DNA from: Flavobacterium sp.
GTDB taxonomy: Bacteria > Bacteroidota > Bacteroidia > Flavobacteriales > Flavobacteriaceae
Assembly: GCA_026390995.1 (NCBI GenBank)
Contig: JAPLEX010000018.1
Location: 1 to 45,400, forward strand
Length of the DNA: 45,400 nucleotides
Reading direction: 5' to 3'
The first letter of the stretch is position 1, and the number at the start of each line of letters is the position of its first letter. This document shows positions 1 through 8,100 of the stretch, piece after piece. Position numbers and translations under genes: made by a program. The notes below the pieces were generated by a model. It did no database searches, was not told the origin of the DNA, and saw only the letters and a list, made by a program, of their open reading frames with translations.

Positions 1-747
1 TGTGCCATCGTTTGCAATGTCTGGCAAGTCAGTTATTGTTGGTGTAGTATTACAACCATTAATGGTTATCCATTTGTCAATTGCTTGAAAATGCGATATC
101 GCAGTTCCTCCTGCACCGGGAGAAACAGTTCCTCCCGTAAAAGGCACTAGGGGGTCTAATGTTCCGTGAATATAAATTGCAGGGACTGGTCTGCTGGGAT
201 TACAACTTGAAGCAATTGTTGTAGCTTCTATTGTCGCAGCATCTACAGCAATTGCCGCAATTCTATTACTTAATTCACAACCCAATCGCGAAGACATAAA
301 TCCACCATTTGAGATTCCAGTTGCATATATTTTTGTGCCATCAACAGATAAATTTGCAATTGCATAATCACACATTTGATTGAAAAAACTAACATCATTA
401 ATTCCCAATTGATTTGGAGTAGTTGGTCGCCCATCATTCCAATTATTCTGTATTCCTGCAGGATAAATTAACACTACTTTTTCTCTATCTGAAATAGGTT
501 TGAAATTGGCAATGTTAATCATTCCTTCAGGTGTTCCGCTTCCGCCGTGAATTGCGAAAATTAAAGGCATTTTTCCTGCGTTGTTGTAACCAGTGGGTAA
601 ATAAACAATAAAACTTCTTGCATTTCCATCAACTTTCAAATTGATTGTTTTTTGTTCACTTGGTTTGTCAGGGGTTATTGAATTATCTTCTTTGTTACAA
701 GACAATAATGTAATAAAAAGAAGAGAAAAAATTAGCTTGTTTTTCAT
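1..747 (-). CDS. PHB-depolymerase/LpqC-like esterase lipoprotein, partial (C-terminus off the left edge)
   Basis: A 249-codon frame stays open from an ATG at 747 to base 1, so the C-terminus lies outside the window. The N-terminus has a hydrophobic stretch ending in LLSC, a lipobox with Cys17, so it is probably an outer-membrane-anchored lipoprotein. The body is alpha/beta-hydrolase: an oxyanion-type HGG at 68-70, the nucleophile elbow GISNGG with Ser146, and an HGTLDP segment with the likely catalytic Asp198. The catalytic His would be beyond the edge. This order matches the polyhydroxybutyrate depolymerase / feruloyl esterase (LpqC) family, which hydrolyses ester bonds in polymers or plant phenolic esters. 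The substrate cannot be told from sequence. A TATTTTTG element lies 46 bases upstream. Confidence 0.85.
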   Translation of the reverse strand, partial: MKNKLIFSLLFITLLSCNKEDNSITPDKPSEQKTINLKVDGNARSFIVYLPTGYNNAGKMPLIFAIHGGSGTPEGMINIANFKPISDREKVVLIYPAGIQNNWNDGRPTTPNQLGINDVSFFNQMCDYAIANLSVDGTKIYATGISNGGFMSSRLGCELSNRIAAIAVDAATIEATTIASSCNPSRPVPAIYIHGTLDPLVPFTGGTVSPGAGGTAISHFQAIDKWITINGCNTTPTITDLPDIANDGT

Positions 748-792
748 GACTTATCATTTAATAAATAAGGCTTTCATTTTTTTGCTAAAATA

Positions 793-800
793 CAAAAATA
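793..800 (-). promoter_or_regulatory. Candidate -7 element of the esterase gene
   Basis: On the minus strand this reads TATTTTTG, an exact match to the Bacteroidetes TAnnTTTG -7 consensus, 46 bases upstream of the ATG at 747. I see no convincing -33 TTG at the usual spacing, so this is a candidate only. Confidence 0.35.
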
Positions 801-993
801 GTTTACACTGGCATTTTCTATGGTTTTAACTCTTTGTTTTTCTAATAGTTAAGTAAATTACCATCGCATCAAAATTGTATCTTTCTTCAATAGTTAGTAC
901 AACAAACCCAAAAAAACACGAGCTATTCACTAGCGCAGTTAACATTCCCGCTAAGTTGGTTACATTTGCTCAACATCATAAAATTTACATCCC

Positions 994-1512
994 ATGAAAG
1001 TAGTACTCATTATTAGTTCGATTTTAGCATTGATCGGAATAGGACAAATTTATATTTCCAGAAGCACGCAACAAACTGAACAACACAGGTACAAGGTCAT
1101 TAAAAAGTTTGACCAATTTGAGATACGAAAATATGAGGCAGCCTTGTTTTCAAGTGTAAAACTCAACAAAAAAGGGTATAAAGAAAGCGCGAGTGAAGGG
1201 TTTGGCATATTGGCTGGCTATATATTTGGCGACAATAAAACCAACGAAAAAATTGCCATGACTTCACCTGTTGTGATGGAATTAGGAGATACTGCAAAAA
1301 TGAGGTTTATGGTTCCAAAAAGTTATACGTTGAAAAATTTACCCACTCCGAAAAACGATAAAATCCTTTTTGAAAAACAGGAAGAAAAAATTATGGCCGC
1401 CATTCGCTTTGATGGTTGGGCAGATGATGAAAAGATTGAAAAATACAAGTCTATTTTGCTGGCTGAATTAGACAAAGAGCAATTAAATTATATCCCTAAA
1501 TGCATTATATAA
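994..1512 (+). CDS. SOUL-family heme-binding-like protein, C-terminally truncated copy
   Basis: A 172-residue protein with an N-terminal hydrophobic anchor or signal (about residues 3-22), then a SOUL/HEBP-like domain: the FEIRKYEAAL strand at about 47-56 and the KIAMTSPV segment at about 86-93 are typical. SOUL proteins bind heme or tetrapyrroles; the role in bacteria is poorly defined. The frame stops at NYIPKCII, whereas the homologous fragment at 4311-4637 continues for about 27 more residues from the same point. The last part of the SOUL barrel is therefore missing and the gene may be non-functional. Bases 1258-1500 match 4311-4553 with about 12 differences in 243. The ATG at 994 is the only start that includes the hydrophobic N-terminus. 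Confidence 0.75.
   Translation: MKVVLIISSILALIGIGQIYISRSTQQTEQHRYKVIKKFDQFEIRKYEAALFSSVKLNKKGYKESASEGFGILAGYIFGDNKTNEKIAMTSPVVMELGDTAKMRFMVPKSYTLKNLPTPKNDKILFEKQEEKIMAAIRFDGWADDEKIEKYKSILLAELDKEQLNYIPKCII
1258..1500 (+). repeat. SOUL gene segment duplicated at 4311-4553
   Basis: Aligned by eye, this segment and 4311-4553 differ at about 12 of 243 positions (about 95% identity), and the 81 encoded residues differ at 5. Similarity falls off just upstream of the ATG at 1258/4311 and stops abruptly after the shared CCCTAAAT at the 3' end. Confidence 0.85.
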
Positions 1513-1540
1513 AGGCCTGAAAACTTGAAAAAGATACGAT

Positions 1541-2257
1541 TTAGAACTTCAGTAAGCCGTATTTCACGATGCAAAACAAAGCCCTGAACCCGTCTTTCCA
1601 ACCAATTTTTTTGCCCTCTTCATAGGTGCGGCCGTAATAGGAAATTCCCACTTCATAGATTCTAACAGCTGGAATACGGGCAATTTTTGCAGTAACTTCG
1701 GGTTCAAAACCAAAGCGTTTTTCATGGAGTTTTAGTTGCTTTATTACATCCGATTTAAACATCTTGTAACAGGTTTCCATGTCTGATAAATTCAGATTCG
1801 AAAATAGGTTTGAGGCAAACGTGAGTAATTTATTGCCAATCGTGTGCCAGAAAAAGAGAATACGATGCGGCTTTCCTCCCATAAATCTAGACCCATACAC
1901 CACATCGGCAAAACCGTCAAGGATGGGTTTCATCAGGATGTTGTATTCGGCGGGATCATATTCTAAATCGGCATCTTGTATCACGATAATTTCACCTGTT
2001 GCGTGAGCTATTCCAGTGTGCAATGCAGCCCCTTTTCCTTTATTGACTTGGTGTTTCACGTATTGAATTGTGAGTAATGGATTTTCTGCTATATAGGACA
2101 AAATGGCTTCTTCGGTCGAGTCGGTAGAACAATCATTAACCAAAATAATTTCTTTTTCTAAGTTGTCTAGTAAAGTTACTTGTTTGATTTTATCTAAAAT
2201 AAAGTGAATTGTTCTGCCTTCGTTGTAGGCCGGAATTATAATGGATAATCGATTCAT
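1541..2257 (-). CDS. Family 2 glycosyltransferase, dolichol-phosphate-mannose-synthase-like
   Basis: A 238-residue GT2 enzyme with the GT-A fold: start SIIIPAYNEG, then VNDCSTDST (first acidic motif) and QDADLEYDP (the DxD metal and nucleotide-sugar site). Enzymes of this type move a sugar from a nucleotide donor to undecaprenyl or dolichyl phosphate. I see no C-terminal membrane helices, so it is probably a peripheral cytoplasmic-face enzyme. Its ATG overlaps the stop of the upstream membrane glycosyltransferase by 4 bases (ATGA), so the two are probably translationally coupled. The pairing suggests it makes the lipid-linked sugar that the neighbouring ArnT-like enzyme uses. That role is inferred. 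Confidence 0.9.
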   Translation of the reverse strand: MNRLSIIIPAYNEGRTIHFILDKIKQVTLLDNLEKEIILVNDCSTDSTEEAILSYIAENPLLTIQYVKHQVNKGKGAALHTGIAHATGEIIVIQDADLEYDPAEYNILMKPILDGFADVVYGSRFMGGKPHRILFFWHTIGNKLLTFASNLFSNLNLSDMETCYKMFKSDVIKQLKLHEKRFGFEPEVTAKIARIPAVRIYEVGISYYGRTYEEGKKIGWKDGFRALFCIVKYGLLKF

Positions 2258-3906
2258 CGTTTTGGTTTTTTATTTACGAGTTGAATGAGGTACTTATATT
2301 CTAGATATTTTGGTCGGCTTTCTTGCACTAAAAAAGGGAGTTTTATTTTTGTGATGTGATAGTTAGGAAACCTCTTTTTAGTTGTTAACACATAATTTTG
2401 CTCGAGTTGAGAAAGGTCTTTTTCCTGAACATACAACCAATAAGGAAATTGAATGGTGTCTAAATTTGGGTTTTTAACAACTCGTAGAAACGGGTTTTTG
2501 GTGTAAAAATTAAACGCACGAGCGGGCTCGTCGAGTACATATATTTTTGCCGAAGGATGGGAATTACTGATCCATTTTCCTGCCATGGAATCAGCTTGGT
2601 ACGTGAGTAGTTTTGGATAGAAAACAAAACTTAAAAACAAATTTAGTACGATTACCAGACTGAGTATCTTGGGCAAAAACGGGGTGTTTGAGGTGGCACT
2701 TCGAAACAAAATATAGACTTGTAAAATCCCCAAAAACGCAACTATTCCATTGATCTCCTTGAAGAAGAACAAACGGTATGCCATTAAAATTCCCAATACC
2801 AGAATGCCTAAAAAGCGGTAAAATCTAATCCAATTTTTTGCCTGATTATAGGACACCGTTTCTATATAATTGGCGCTCAGGATGGCTGCAAATGGAAACG
2901 TTACAAAAATATAATGGGGCAATTTGTACTTTGACATCGACAACATGATAAACAGCAAAAGAAATCCGCTCAAACTGATCAATTCGGGCACTTCCTGTTT
3001 TTGCAAAAGTTTTTTTGCCTGCATAAATAATCCGAAATAAAGTAGGAATATCCAGGGAAAATAATCCCAAACAATTGAACCGATAAAAAAATGCCAAGGC
3101 AAGCCGTTGTCCCAAAAACTTTCGCCGGTAATTCTTCCAAAACTTTGTTGCCAATAATAAAAATACAGCCCGCTTTGATTGAGTTTTCCGCCAATAATTT
3201 TTTCCGGATGCAAATCAAATTGCGTATACAATCCATAGGACATGGGGAGTAAAATAACGGCTACAATTACTAAATAAATGAGCCAGTTGTAGCTAATGAT
3301 TTCTATTGCCTTTTTTTTATACAGCAACTGTACTCCAATGGGCATAAGTACGGCAATAATTCCGATTGGTCCTTTGGCTAACATGGCCAAAGCAGTAAAA
3401 ACCGCGCCTAGCACTAGGTATTTTATTTTTTTTGTTATGAGGTAATTTGAAAGTAACCAAATTGCTGTAATGACACTCGAGAGCAGCAAGCCGTCGGTGC
3501 GCACATCGTTAGTCATGAGGAAAAAAGCTTGACAAGTAGCCAGTAAAAGTGCGGCGTTTTTAGCTATTGATTGGGTATAATAAAGCAATGTAAATTTATA
3601 CGTACTATAGACCGCTAACAACAACATGAAAAAACTACCCAATTTATAGGTTAGTGTGTGTACACCAAATGCTTTGAAAAACAAACTGCTAATCCAAAAC
3701 AACAAAGGGGGCTTGTCTAAATAATCAACGCCTAAATCAAAAATAGCTAAATAGGAATTTGTAGCGTACATCTCGAGCGCAATCGAGGCATACTGCGCCG
3801 CATCAACAATCATGATGTCGATAAATAAATTATGACAGTAGATTACAAGAACAATAAAGAGTAAGGTTTTTTCGCATGTATTGAGCGCTAAAAAGAATTG
3901 TTTCAT
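2254..3906 (-). CDS. ArnT/PMT-like membrane glycosyltransferase
   Basis: A 550-residue polytopic membrane protein with many hydrophobic helices. Near residues 30-36 it has the IVDAAQYA segment, matching the acidic motif of the first periplasmic loop in GT-C enzymes, then YLDKPPLLFW, the DKPP motif of the ArnT/PMT_2 family. These enzymes transfer a sugar from a polyprenyl-phosphate donor to lipid A, protein or another acceptor on the periplasmic side. It is the first gene of a two-gene operon with the GT2 enzyme, with a 4-base overlap. Acceptor and sugar are unknown; lipid A modification or protein O-glycosylation (known in Bacteroidetes) are both possible. Confidence 0.88.
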   Translation of the reverse strand: MKQFFLALNTCEKTLLFIVLVIYCHNLFIDIMIVDAAQYASIALEMYATNSYLAIFDLGVDYLDKPPLLFWISSLFFKAFGVHTLTYKLGSFFMLLLAVYSTYKFTLLYYTQSIAKNAALLLATCQAFFLMTNDVRTDGLLLSSVITAIWLLSNYLITKKIKYLVLGAVFTALAMLAKGPIGIIAVLMPIGVQLLYKKKAIEIISYNWLIYLVIVAVILLPMSYGLYTQFDLHPEKIIGGKLNQSGLYFYYWQQSFGRITGESFWDNGLPWHFFIGSIVWDYFPWIFLLYFGLFMQAKKLLQKQEVPELISLSGFLLLFIMLSMSKYKLPHYIFVTFPFAAILSANYIETVSYNQAKNWIRFYRFLGILVLGILMAYRLFFFKEINGIVAFLGILQVYILFRSATSNTPFLPKILSLVIVLNLFLSFVFYPKLLTYQADSMAGKWISNSHPSAKIYVLDEPARAFNFYTKNPFLRVVKNPNLDTIQFPYWLYVQEKDLSQLEQNYVLTTKKRFPNYHITKIKLPFLVQESRPKYLEYKYLIQLVNKKPKR

Positions 3907-4310
3907 GCCTTATTTTGCTCGGTTTCGAGATGCAATTCAAACAAAAAACGATCTCAAAGGTTGTTTTATTTGCGCTTATTTTCGAACCTTGTTTGTCTCA
4001 CAAATTTTGCTATACTTTTTAGTTTTAAAGCACATTTAATGCTATCAAATAATGGCTAAATTTTTAAATTTCAATTGTTTTGCAGCCTATTTGAAGATAA
4101 ATTTACATTTGGTTAACAAGAAAATAATTGAAGTTCCATAACTCAGCACACCAAAATACTAGGGCATGTTGATTAAAAAAGAAGTGTGATACGATACATT
4201 TTTATAAAAAAAAGCAGACCAAAAAGTTGGAAGTACGTATATAAAATGGGGAAACGTTCAATCTACAATGCGCCGCTCACAGCGCTGTAGAAGAATTCAG
4301 CAAAATCGCC
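3907..4310. other. 404-base stretch without an intact gene, ending at the SOUL junction
   Basis: This AT-rich stretch separates the glycosyltransferase operon start from the truncated second SOUL copy. It should carry the promoter for the minus-strand operon, but I see no full TAnnTTTG in a good position. A perfect 10-bp palindrome, ACAGCGCTGT, lies at 4279-4288, just before SOUL similarity begins. The frame entering the SOUL fragment has an in-frame stop about 60 bases before 4311 and no ATG in between, so the missing N-terminal half is not encoded here. The only other open frame noticed is about 29 codons and unconvincing. Confidence 0.6.
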
Positions 4311-4553
4311 ATGACTTCACCTGTTGTGATGGAATTGGGAGATACTTCAAAAATGATGTTTATGGTTCCCAAAAATTATACGTTGAAAAATTTACCCACT
4401 CCTAAAAACGGTAAAATCCTTTTTGAAAAACAGGAAGAAAAAATCATGGCCGCCATTCGATTTGATGGTTGGGCAGATGATGAAAAAATTGAAAAATACA
4501 AGTCTATTTTACGGGCTGAATTAGACAAAGAGCAATTAAATTATATCCCTAAA
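4311..4553 (+). repeat. SOUL gene segment duplicated at 1258-1500
   Basis: This is the second member of the direct repeat described at 1258-1500, in the same orientation. The two copies are separated by about 2.8 kb holding the glycosyltransferase operon. Confidence 0.85.
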
Positions 4554-4637
4554 TTTATTTTTCTGGGATACAACCCGCCATTTGAAGTGCTCAATAGACG
4601 AAATGAAGTGGTCGTTGAGTTAATTAACTATAAATAG
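4311..4637 (+). pseudogene. SOUL-family gene fragment, N-terminal half missing
   Basis: The 108 codons from the first available ATG begin at MTSPVVMELG, which is residue 89 of the copy at 994-1512, and match it at 76 of 81 positions. The fragment then continues about 27 residues further (FIFLGYNPPFEVLNRR), ending like a complete SOUL domain. Signal peptide and first half of the barrel are absent, and an in-frame stop without an intervening ATG lies upstream. Together the two copies would make one intact protein of about 196 residues, the usual size of this family. I read it as a decayed remnant of a tandem duplication. A short 108-residue product cannot be excluded. Confidence 0.75.
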
Positions 4638-4760
4638 TAACGCAACCGAAAGCCCTCACGGCAATGTGTGGGATTTCTGTGTTATAATCTTATGTTAATC
4701 TGGCGGCAGCTGTCAACTATTCGCATGCATTTGAGGCCAAACCAAACTGTTTAATTGAAT

Positions 4761-5086
4761 ATGAAAAAACTGTTTTTTTCGCTTTTCGTGGGTCTTTTTT
4801 TGCAAAAATACAAGCGCAAAACATACACATGACTTTTCACAACGGATCTTTTTCCTCTATCCCTTTGGTGATTCCTGGGGTGATGAATCCAAACTTAAGA
4901 CCCTTATCCAATAGCGGAATCAGCTTGGATGTGGGACAAAAAATCTATTTTTTCCCGAACGGCAAACGAAAAAGCAAAGCACTTTTATTTGTAGTCGATA
5001 ATGCGTTAAAACAAGATACCATAATCGAAATTGATGAACTTATCAAAAAAAGAAAAGCAGCCTTGCTTGAAAAGAAAGAAAAATAA
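4761..5086 (+). pseudogene. Small exported protein with a one-base frameshift in a T run
   Basis: An ATG at 4761 starts a clear signal peptide (MKKLFFSLFVGLFF), but the frame ends at 4832 after 23 codons. The run of seven T at about 4795-4801 is one short: eight T would join the signal peptide to AKIQAQNIHMTFHNGSF and the remaining open frame to 5086, giving about 108 residues with an AxA-like cleavage site near IQAQ. The mature part is charged, ends in a lysine/glutamate-rich tail and has no domain I can name. It looks like a small conserved flavobacterial periplasmic protein, from general memory of such sequences. Either the gene is broken, the run is a phase-variable switch, or the base is a sequencing error. 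An 85-residue product from the ATG at 4829 would lack export. Confidence 0.65.
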
Positions 5087-5128
5087 AATCCAAACTGTTT
5101 GGCGCTAAGCTTAAACGAATCAATAAAA

Positions 5129-5155
5129 AAACCACAGACTATAAAGCTGTGGTTT
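5129..5155 (-). terminator. Rho-independent terminator of the LamG surface protein gene
   Basis: A 9-bp stem AAACCACAG / CTGTGGTTT with a 9-base loop. On the minus strand it is followed by a run of T, 22 bases beyond the stop codon at 5177. Confidence 0.8.
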
Positions 5156-5176
5156 CTGTTTTATACCTTTATCAAA

Positions 5177-8100
5177 TTATTTTTTTATCACCTTAAATGT
5201 TTCCTTTCGGTCATCCGATTCAACAGTCACAAAATAAGTTCCTGTTGGCACATTGCTCAAATCCAACTGGATTTCACTGGCATTAAATCGTTTTTGCAAA
5301 ATGATTTGACCTAATACATTACAAATTTTGGCACTTTTCAATTCGGCAGAGGCTTTAATTGAAAGTAAATCAATTACTGGGTTTGGACTGTACACTACAT
5401 TTATTGAACTAAAAGCATCATTACTTAAATTAATTTGAACAATAACAGGAAATCTATTTTGGCTCTCGCATCCGTTGATTGTTTGAGAAGCATAATAAGT
5501 AGTTCCATTTACTAATGGAGTATTTAACGCAAGCGGTGTTCCTCCAAATGGAGTTGAATACCATTGGATGTTTTGGCCTGTTACCGCCAAGTTGGCTATA
5601 GTTGATCCTTGCGCCATGTTTTGATTGTTGACACCTGTTGGTGCGGGAGTTGAAAAAATAGCGATCGTACCAATTTCCATGGCAATAGTACAATTGTTAC
5701 CAGTGGAGGTTATCACATAGTTAAATAAGCCGTTTGTTGAAGGGATTCCCGAGATAGTCAAAGTCGTTCCAGCGACTGTTACGGTAACGCCCGCAGGTAA
5801 TCCTATTACGTTAGCTCCCGTTGCACCGCCGCCCAAGGTATAAGTAATTGGGGTGATAGCCGTATTGATACAAAGGGTTTGGTTCTCTGTTGAGGAAGCA
5901 GACGTTAATGCAATTGTGTGCGCTGGATTAACCGTAAAGCTTCCTGTTTCAGTAGCAACTGTACACGTATTTCCGGTGGTGATGATGGTATACGTGAACG
6001 GAGAACCTGTTAGTGTCGATGGAGAACCTAAAATCGTCAATGTAGAACCTACAACTGTAGTATTTACTCCCGCAGGTAATCCTATTACGTTAGCTCCCGT
6101 TGCACCGCCGCCCAAGGTATAAGTAATTGGGGGGATAGCCGTATTGATACAAAGGGTTTGGTTATCAGACGCAGCCGAAGAGGTCAAAGTAAGAGTCTGT
6201 TGAGGAATTACACTCACATTTAAGGTTTGTGGTATCGCACATTGGCCAGCATCTGGAGTAAATAAATATATTCCAGAAGTTAAATTATCAATAGTAGCTG
6301 GTGACCAAGAACCCGTAATTCCGTTTGGAGAGGTAGTCGCTAAATTAGGCACTACTGTTCCATAACAAATATCAGCTATAGGTGCAAAGTCTGGAATTGA
6401 TGTTGAATTTACAGTTATTGTGATAAACTTTCTACAAGTAACTCCATTTGTTGTAGCATCAACCCAATATTGAGTTGTTGTGGTTGGGTTTACATTTATT
6501 GATGTAGTTGTTGCTCCTGTTGACCATGAATAAGTAGATGAACTTGTACCTGAAAAATTAGTGTTAGTTATACTATTTATTGTAGTCCCAGTAAATCCTC
6601 CTATTTGAAATGTATTATCAGAAGTAAAGGTTGGTACACTTGTATTTGATAATGTTAATCCTGAAGAAATATTACTACTGTTAACCACTGTGTTTTGGTC
6701 AAAAGTTAAATTCAAGTTACATTCCGCCATATTAATAGATTGCAATTTTCTTCTAAATATTTGGGATATTTGAGAAGATGTCAATGCAACTGACCATTGT
6801 CTGTATTCATCTAATTTTCCGGTATAACTGTCATTTGACGCACCGCCAGAATAACTTCCATTATATCCATATCCTATAATCTGTATTAAACCAGCATCGT
6901 TATAAATGGTTCCATTGCCTCCAAAATTAGTTCCATTATTCCTAGATGCTACAAAAACTCCATCTACATATAAATTAATTGTATTATTTTGATAAACTAC
7001 TGCACAATGATGCCATCCATTCAAATTTGCTGCATAAGTCAATCTTGAGTCAATAAAGAATGGACAATGTTCTAAAATTACAATCCCATTTGTACCAACA
7101 GAAACACCCGTTCCTCTAAGGAAAGGAGCTTGGGATTGAAACCCTGGCAAAACAGCGTAATTCTGATTGTTTGTACCACCATTTAAACCTCCTCCTCCTG
7201 TTTTCTCTGGAATTAAGGTAATCGATCTTGAAGTATTAAACCAAAAATCATAAGAAAAATTAACACTTGGATAGGCTTGAGAAGGATATGATAAATTTAT
7301 TATTTTATTATTATCTGTATCAAAAGACGCTACTTTATTATCTATTTGTTGTAAATTATTACCATCTGAAGCTGTTAAAGAAACTGAAGAACCACCACAA
7401 ATAGTTGTTGCCGTAGCAGAAACAGTTGGATTATTCAAACTAACGGTTACAGCCAATCTTGATGTGCTTTCGCAACCATTAACTGTTTGAGAAGCATAAT
7501 ATGTAGTTCCGTTTAAAAGAGTGGTTGTAGAACCTAATACCGTTCCGCCAGTGCTTGTAGAATACCACTGTATGTTAGTTCCTGTTGCTACTAAATTGGA
7601 AACTGTAGAACCTGAACAGAAAGTTTGTGCAGTACTTCCTGATGGAGCAGGTGTTGTTGAATTAACTGTAATGGTTATAAACTTTCTACAAGTAACTCCA
7701 TTTGTAGTTACATCCACCCAGTATTGAGTGGTAGTGGTTGGAGTAACATTTATAGATGCTGTTGTTGCTCCTGTTGACCATAAATAGGTTGAAATTGGAG
7801 TTCCAGTAGCAAATTGTCTAACGAGTCTTAAATTTCCAGCACCTTGATATCCACTTCTAGCGTCCGAATATTGGGTCCCATTCGTAAAATTCTGAACCCA
7901 AGCTCCACCATTTATTCCACAACTTCCATAAGATGCTGGTGAAGATGTCCAGTATGGTACATTTTGAAAATTCCCAAGATTATTTAATTTTAAAGTTGAA
8001 TACATTAAGTTTAATTCATCTTTTGAAGGAATAAACCAATTGGTATTGCCATTTATATTAAAAGCGGTTGCTGTATTAATAAAACCTCCATTACATCCTG

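Noticed and set aside
4638..4760. Imperfect CCCTCAC/GTGTGGG hairpin after the SOUL fragment as a terminator
   Set aside because: The stem has a mismatch and only a short T-containing tail, so I could not support it as a functional terminator.
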